Of a stretch of DNA of 36,240 nt, positions 32,582 through 36,240 are shown in pieces. A model generated the notes under the pieces. The model ran no database searches and was not told the origin of the DNA. It saw only the letters and a program-made list of their open reading frames with translations. The position numbers and the translations under genes were made by a program. The stretch is from positions 1 to 36,240 of the forward strand of contig NZ_SJEE01000045.1 in NCBI RefSeq assembly GCF_006937785.1. Reading direction: 5' to 3'. Source of the DNA: Pseudanabaena sp. UWO311. Lineage in GTDB: Bacteria; Cyanobacteriota; Cyanobacteriia; Pseudanabaenales; Pseudanabaenaceae. Position 1 is the first letter of the stretch; the number at the start of each line of letters is the position of its first letter.

Positions 32582-34366
32582 ATGTCTATAAAAATGCTTG
32601 ATAAAAGTCTAGGTAAAATTGGCGATCGCCTATTCAGAAAGCTCAAAACTCTGTGGTCATTTTGGTTTGCGATCGGGCTGAGCATGACTTTACTTGTTGC
32701 TTGTGGAGCGATCAAAATTGACTCATTTGAGACAGCTAGTAAAGCAATTCAAAATGATTTTCTACCTAAAATTAGAATCGAGCAAGCGCTGGTTGCCGAT
32801 GCATCGGCGGCGAGATATTCCACTGATAGCATTAAAGAACCTCTGCCAAAGATTGAAGATTTTCCACTTTATGGCGCTCAGCCGACCAACGATCCAAAAC
32901 ACGTTTATGTCGAGATTTTTAGCTCGGCAGAAAAAGCTAATGCTCAGAAACAAGATGAGCGCTGGCTGGTTGATGTTGCCGAAGCCTTTAATGCTAAAAA
33001 CGTTACGGCAAAATCGGGACAAGTGATCCGAGTCGGCATCAGGAATATTGCCTCTGGCTTAGGTGAACGGTTGATTGCATCAAAAACATTTAAGCCTGCT
33101 GCCTATACTCCATCTAGCGATTTGTGGGTTGACATTCTTAAAAGTGATGGAATTATACCAAACACGATCGCACCAGTATTACAGCCCAATGGAACAGGCT
33201 TTGCCGTAAGAAATGATGCCTATCAAGAACTTGCTAAAGGCGGAGAAGTAACATTCGAGAGATTGCTAGATGCGATTACCACAGGCAAAATATCGATTGG
33301 CTACCCCAATCCTTATTCCAGTTCGACCGCTTTAAATTTGCTTTATACAATTCTCTGGCGAGCAGCAGGACACGATCGCGATAAACTACCGCTAACAGTT
33401 CAAGACTTAAAGGTTCCCCAAGTTAGTTCCGTATTTGATGCTTTCCAGAAGCAAGTGATCGTGACATCAGTTACAACCCTAGAGCTAAAAGAAATCTTCA
33501 TCCGCGATCAACAAAAAATGCAAGCCTTTCCCCTCGATGGAGTCGCCTTTAACTCACTGAAGAAGTTGCCAGGGTTTGAGCAAGTTGCCTATGTCCCCTT
33601 TGGCTTACCTCACAATGCGCCCTTGGTCGGATTCGATTGGAATACGCCCGAACAACAGGAAGCATTACAAAAGTTTGCTGAATTTGCAACATCTGAACCA
33701 ATGCAAAAGCTAGCTTTAACAACTCCTGAAATTTTGGAACATCTTAAACGAAAGGATCTACCCATTAATACTTCTGGAGAAGTCCTCAAAACTGCGCTTA
33801 CCTTCTGGAAGCAGCGTAAAGATGGTGGGCGAACTGTCTATATGATGTTGGTGATTGATACCAGTGGCTCCATGACTGGAGCGAGAATGCAAGCTGTTAA
33901 GGAAGGGCTCCGCATTGCCACTAAGGAAATCAATGCTGGCAATCAGGTCGGTTTGATCACTTTTAGCGATCGCGTCAAAAATGTGGTTAGTCTATCTCCC
34001 TTTGATGCCTTGCAACATAAGCGTTTACTAGCCGCGATCGATGCTCTTGAAGCGGATGGTAATACTGCTCTTTATGACGGCGCGATCGCAGGTTTGGCTC
34101 CTCTCATGGAACGCCGTAAAGCCGATCCTACAGGTTTATTCCGCTTGCTGTTACTCACTGATGGCGAAGTTACCACAGGATTGAAATTTGAAGAGGTCAA
34201 GGATTTAATGAAGTTTAGTGATGTGCGAATGTATCCGATCGCCTATGGCGAAGTCAATCAGAAAGAGCTTTCTGCGATCGCAGCTTTACGCGAGTCTACA
34301 GTCCAAGTCGGCACACCCCAAAACGTCCAAAACTTGCTTAAGGAAATCTTTCAAACTAATTTGTAA
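32582..34366 (+). CDS. lipoprotein with a solute-binding-like domain and a VWA domain
   Basis: The 594-residue protein has an N-terminal lipoprotein signal with the lipobox LLVAC (Cys41). Residues 105-385 resemble a periplasmic extracellular solute-binding protein (VYVEIFSSAEK, LDAITTGKISIGYPNPYSSS, LVGFDWNTPEQQEALQKFAE). Residues 418-594 form a VWA domain with a complete metal site: DTSGSM (426-431), GNTALYDG and LTDGEVTTG. Such hybrids can bind a ligand and a metal-dependent partner. I chose ATG 32582 after the purine-rich ribosome site. It is the last gene of the CHAT operon, and a hairpin follows the stop. Confidence 0.85.
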   Translation: MSIKMLDKSLGKIGDRLFRKLKTLWSFWFAIGLSMTLLVACGAIKIDSFETASKAIQNDFLPKIRIEQALVADASAARYSTDSIKEPLPKIEDFPLYGAQPTNDPKHVYVEIFSSAEKANAQKQDERWLVDVAEAFNAKNVTAKSGQVIRVGIRNIASGLGERLIASKTFKPAAYTPSSDLWVDILKSDGIIPNTIAPVLQPNGTGFAVRNDAYQELAKGGEVTFERLLDAITTGKISIGYPNPYSSSTALNLLYTILWRAAGHDRDKLPLTVQDLKVPQVSSVFDAFQKQVIVTSVTTLELKEIFIRDQQKMQAFPLDGVAFNSLKKLPGFEQVAYVPFGLPHNAPLVGFDWNTPEQQEALQKFAEFATSEPMQKLALTTPEILEHLKRKDLPINTSGEVLKTALTFWKQRKDGGRTVYMMLVIDTSGSMTGARMQAVKEGLRIATKEINAGNQVGLITFSDRVKNVVSLSPFDALQHKRLLAAIDALEADGNTALYDGAIAGLAPLMERRKADPTGLFRLLLLTDGEVTTGLKFEEVKDLMKFSDVRMYPIAYGEVNQKELSAIAALRESTVQVGTPQNVQNLLKEIFQTNL

Positions 34367-34373
34367 ACCTAAT

Positions 34374-34400
34374 GATAGGCGGCGCGAAGCGCTGTCTATC
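34374..34400. repeat. hairpin with paired G-U positions, copy 1
   Basis: GATAGGCGGCGC pairs with GCGCTGTCTATC around a GAA loop, with two G-U type pairs. It begins 8 bases after the VWA stop. A sister copy with the same two wobble positions lies at 34842-34870. Confidence 0.75.
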
Positions 34401-34419
34401 TCTGCCGCATCAAAAATCT

Positions 34420-34797
34420 ATGCATAAACTTAATCGTAAACTTTTAACTACTCTTGGTTTGGGATGGTTGGGATTTTGCCTTGTGGGCAGTGCGATCGCC
34501 GTTGCTTTGCCGCCCACCTCAATTACCATTCTCATCGATCGCAGTTTTTGTCCTCAAGACAAATGGCAAGCTATCGCCTCCACCTACAACGATCTCTACC
34601 AACAACACCAAAACCGCGATCTGCAAATTAAGGAAGTAATTGTTTTTGGCGATCTTGGGCAGGAGATACTTTCTGGAGTACCTTCACCTGACACTATACG
34701 ATCGCTCAATACCTATGGACGCTCTAATCAGGAACGGCAAAAGCAACTACAAAATAGCTACCCTCAAGCTAAATTGCTCTCATGTCAAACTACATAA
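34420..34797 (+). CDS. exported protein, unknown function
   Basis: The 125-residue protein starts with a clear signal peptide (KLNRKLLTTLGLGWLGFCLV, then SAIA-VA near residue 29). The mature part begins ITILIDRSFCPQDKWQAIAS and includes Cys residues at about 43 and 122, which could form a disulphide. No family recognised. I chose ATG 34420 because the upstream ATG at 34372 runs through the repeat hairpin at 34374-34400. It sits between two copies of that hairpin. Confidence 0.6.
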   Translation: MHKLNRKLLTTLGLGWLGFCLVGSAIAVALPPTSITILIDRSFCPQDKWQAIASTYNDLYQQHQNRDLQIKEVIVFGDLGQEILSGVPSPDTIRSLNTYGRSNQERQKQLQNSYPQAKLLSCQTT

Positions 34798-34841
34798 TTA
34801 TTTAATTCTTGACCAGCCAGAGCAATCTCGATTAGGATTGA

Positions 34842-34870
34842 GTAAAGGCGGCGCATCGCGCTGTCTTTAC
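34842..34870. repeat. hairpin with paired G-U positions, copy 2
   Basis: GTAAAGGCGGCGC pairs with GCGCTGTCTTTAC around an ATC loop. The GGCGGCGC/GCGCTGTC core is identical to that at 34374-34400, while the outer stem bases differ in both arms together, so pairing is kept. Confidence 0.75.
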
Positions 34871-34894
34871 TTTTTGAAGTTTAGAGATATTACC

Positions 34895-36052
34895 TTGACT
34901 ACTGTTTCGCTATCACAACGCGCTATTCAAATTAAAGAGTCACAAATTCGCGAAGCTTCCCGCTATTGTGAAAAGTTTGGCGCAATTAACCTTGCTCAAG
35001 GGTTGCCCGATTTTCCTGCTCCAGAAGCGATCAAAGAATCCGCAAGAGCAGCGATTACCTTGGATTTTAACCAATATGCAGATAGTTGGGGTTGGGACAA
35101 TTTGCGCGAGGCGATCGCTACAAAAATGCAACGTGACAACCAAATCGCAGTCAATCCTGATACTGAAGTCACCGTATGTTGTGGCGCAACCGAAGGCTTA
35201 AATATTGCCCTAATGACACTGATCAATCAAGGCGATCGCGTCTTAATTTTCGAGCCATTTTATGAAAATTACATCCCCAACCTCGCAACCGTTGGCGGTA
35301 TTCCTGAATTTATTACCCTGCAACCACCACAATGGGAAATCACCCAAGAAATCCTTGAGCCTGCGTTTAAAAAAGGAATTAAAGCTGTAATTATTAATAG
35401 TCCTGCCAATCCCACGGGCAAAGTCTGGACAAGAACGGAATTAGAACTAATTGCGAAGCTTTGCCAGCAGTATGATGTCTATGCAATTACCGATGAGATT
35501 TATGAATACATCATCTATGAAGGCGAACATATTAGCTTAATGAGTATCGAAGGAATGCGCGATCGCACGATTGTCGTGAATGGATTCTCAAAAACTTTTT
35601 GTATCACAGGTTGGCGGCTAGGTTACACCGTCGCAAGTCCTGAACTGACGGCTGCGATGCGGCGGATTCATGACTTCATCACGATTTGTGCCCCCGCTCC
35701 TCTGCAACATGCAGCCTTGACCGCTATGGAATTTGGGCGTGAATATTTCACCAAGTTGGCTCTAGATTACAAACGTAAGCGCGATATGCTTTATCCTGCG
35801 TTGGTGCAGCTAGGGCTATCTCCTGTCTTGCCTAGAGGCGCATATTACATCTGGACTGATAGCTCTGCGATCGCGCCCGATGCCGAAAGCGCCGCTTTTC
35901 GCCTCGCTAAAGAAGCCTTAGTTGCTGCTGTTCCAGGCAGTTGCTTTAGTCAACCTGAGCGTGAAAAGGTAAATGGTTTAAGGTTCTGTTTTGCCAAAAA
36001 AGACAGCACAATTGCGGCTGCGGTCGAAAATCTAAGTAAACTCAAACTATAA
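34895..36052 (+). CDS. PLP-dependent aminotransferase, class I/II fold
   Basis: A 385-residue fold-type I aminotransferase, with motifs in the expected order: INLAQGLPDFPAP (31-43), GATEGLN (97-103), NPTGK (172-176), Asp200 and Tyr203, the PLP lysine Lys233 in GFSKTFCITGWRLGY, and Arg241. The pattern is close to the kynurenine/glutamine-transaminase or methionine aminotransferase group; the amino donor cannot be fixed. I start at TTG 34895 because the family begins here and no ATG is suitably placed. The frame is open further upstream to 34640, but that would run across a repeat and an overlapping gene. A terminator hairpin follows. Confidence 0.85.
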   Translation: MTTVSLSQRAIQIKESQIREASRYCEKFGAINLAQGLPDFPAPEAIKESARAAITLDFNQYADSWGWDNLREAIATKMQRDNQIAVNPDTEVTVCCGATEGLNIALMTLINQGDRVLIFEPFYENYIPNLATVGGIPEFITLQPPQWEITQEILEPAFKKGIKAVIINSPANPTGKVWTRTELELIAKLCQQYDVYAITDEIYEYIIYEGEHISLMSIEGMRDRTIVVNGFSKTFCITGWRLGYTVASPELTAAMRRIHDFITICAPAPLQHAALTAMEFGREYFTKLALDYKRKRDMLYPALVQLGLSPVLPRGAYYIWTDSSAIAPDAESAAFRLAKEALVAAVPGSCFSQPEREKVNGLRFCFAKKDSTIAAAVENLSKLKL

Positions 36053-36089
36053 GCTCAGTCCCTTTGCGTAATAAAACCTAAAAAACGAG

Positions 36090-36116
36090 AAAAAGCATAG
36101 CTTTGCTATGCTTTTT
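36090..36116 (+). terminator. hairpin after the aminotransferase
   Basis: A perfect 12-bp stem (36090-36101 with 36105-36116) closes on a TTT loop and ends in TTTTT, 37 bases after the stop. It has intrinsic-terminator form. The last 124 bases of the window contain a G/C-run sequence (CCCCCCAGCCCCC) common in cyanobacterial spacers and no recognised gene. Confidence 0.8.
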
Positions 36117-36240
36117 AGTGGCAATTCTCATTATGAAACCAACTTTAGAAACCATTTAGGAATTGCTCTAGATCCCCCCAGCCCCCTTAAAAAAGCTACC
36201 GTGTACACTCATCTCAGTTTGTCTGTGAAATCAAGAGAAT

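Noticed and set aside
34640-34894. N-terminal extension of the aminotransferase frame
   Set aside because: It would overlap the exported protein gene and the hairpin at 34842-34870; family members begin near the TTG at 34895.
1-36240. tRNA, rRNA or other structural RNA genes
   Set aside because: No T-loop/anticodon pattern or rRNA signature was recognised; the stems seen are simple palindromes.

Overview
The window looks like a cyanobacterial chromosome, probably a filamentous or Pseudanabaena-like lineage. Three observations support this: GCGATCGC (HIP1) octamers are scattered through most genes; photosynthetic genes are present (a Psb28-type photosystem II factor, a phycobilin-lyase-like HEAT protein, a bestrophin-type channel); and there are several gene families I know mainly from cyanobacteria (DUF1822, CHASE2/CHAT proteins). 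No rRNA, tRNA or CRISPR array was seen.

Layout. Positions 1-540 hold the end of a transposase and a remnant of an XRE-type antitoxin. Positions 540-9710 are mainly housekeeping: citramalate synthase, TatC, a HEAT-repeat protein, a bestrophin, a GH57 protein and a small heat-shock protein, mixed with small secreted or unknown proteins. Positions 8775-11442 form a two-gene unit: a PrsW-type intramembrane protease fused to TPRs, and a membrane partner. Positions 11647-15462 are one type ISP-like restriction-modification gene that has been broken twice. A DUF433/RelE toxin-antitoxin pair is inserted in frame between two AGAAAG repeats, and an amber codon sits near the 3' end. A lone ParD-like antitoxin follows. 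Positions 15898-18824 encode a thioredoxin-like lipoprotein, a CcdA-type thiol-electron transporter and a caspase-like lipoprotein.

Positions 18887-34366 are the most unusual part. They carry two versions of one gene set: a sigma-factor-like protein, a DUF1822 protein and a CHAT (caspase-like) membrane protein. The first version ends in a CHAT-CHASE2 fusion. The second is expanded with a small membrane protein, an M48 metalloprotease, a two-TM CHAT protein and a solute-binding/VWA lipoprotein. Psb28 and 6-phosphofructokinase lie between the two. A PLP aminotransferase closes the window.

Taken together, 15.9-34.4 kb is rich in membrane-anchored proteases with His/Cys dyads or zinc sites, thiol-redox proteins and sigma-like proteins. 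That suggests a protease-based sensing or cell-fate system, but this is inference. Many gene boundaries carry long, nearly perfect palindromes with 2-4 nt loops. Several belong to repeat families and some sit where no terminator is expected.
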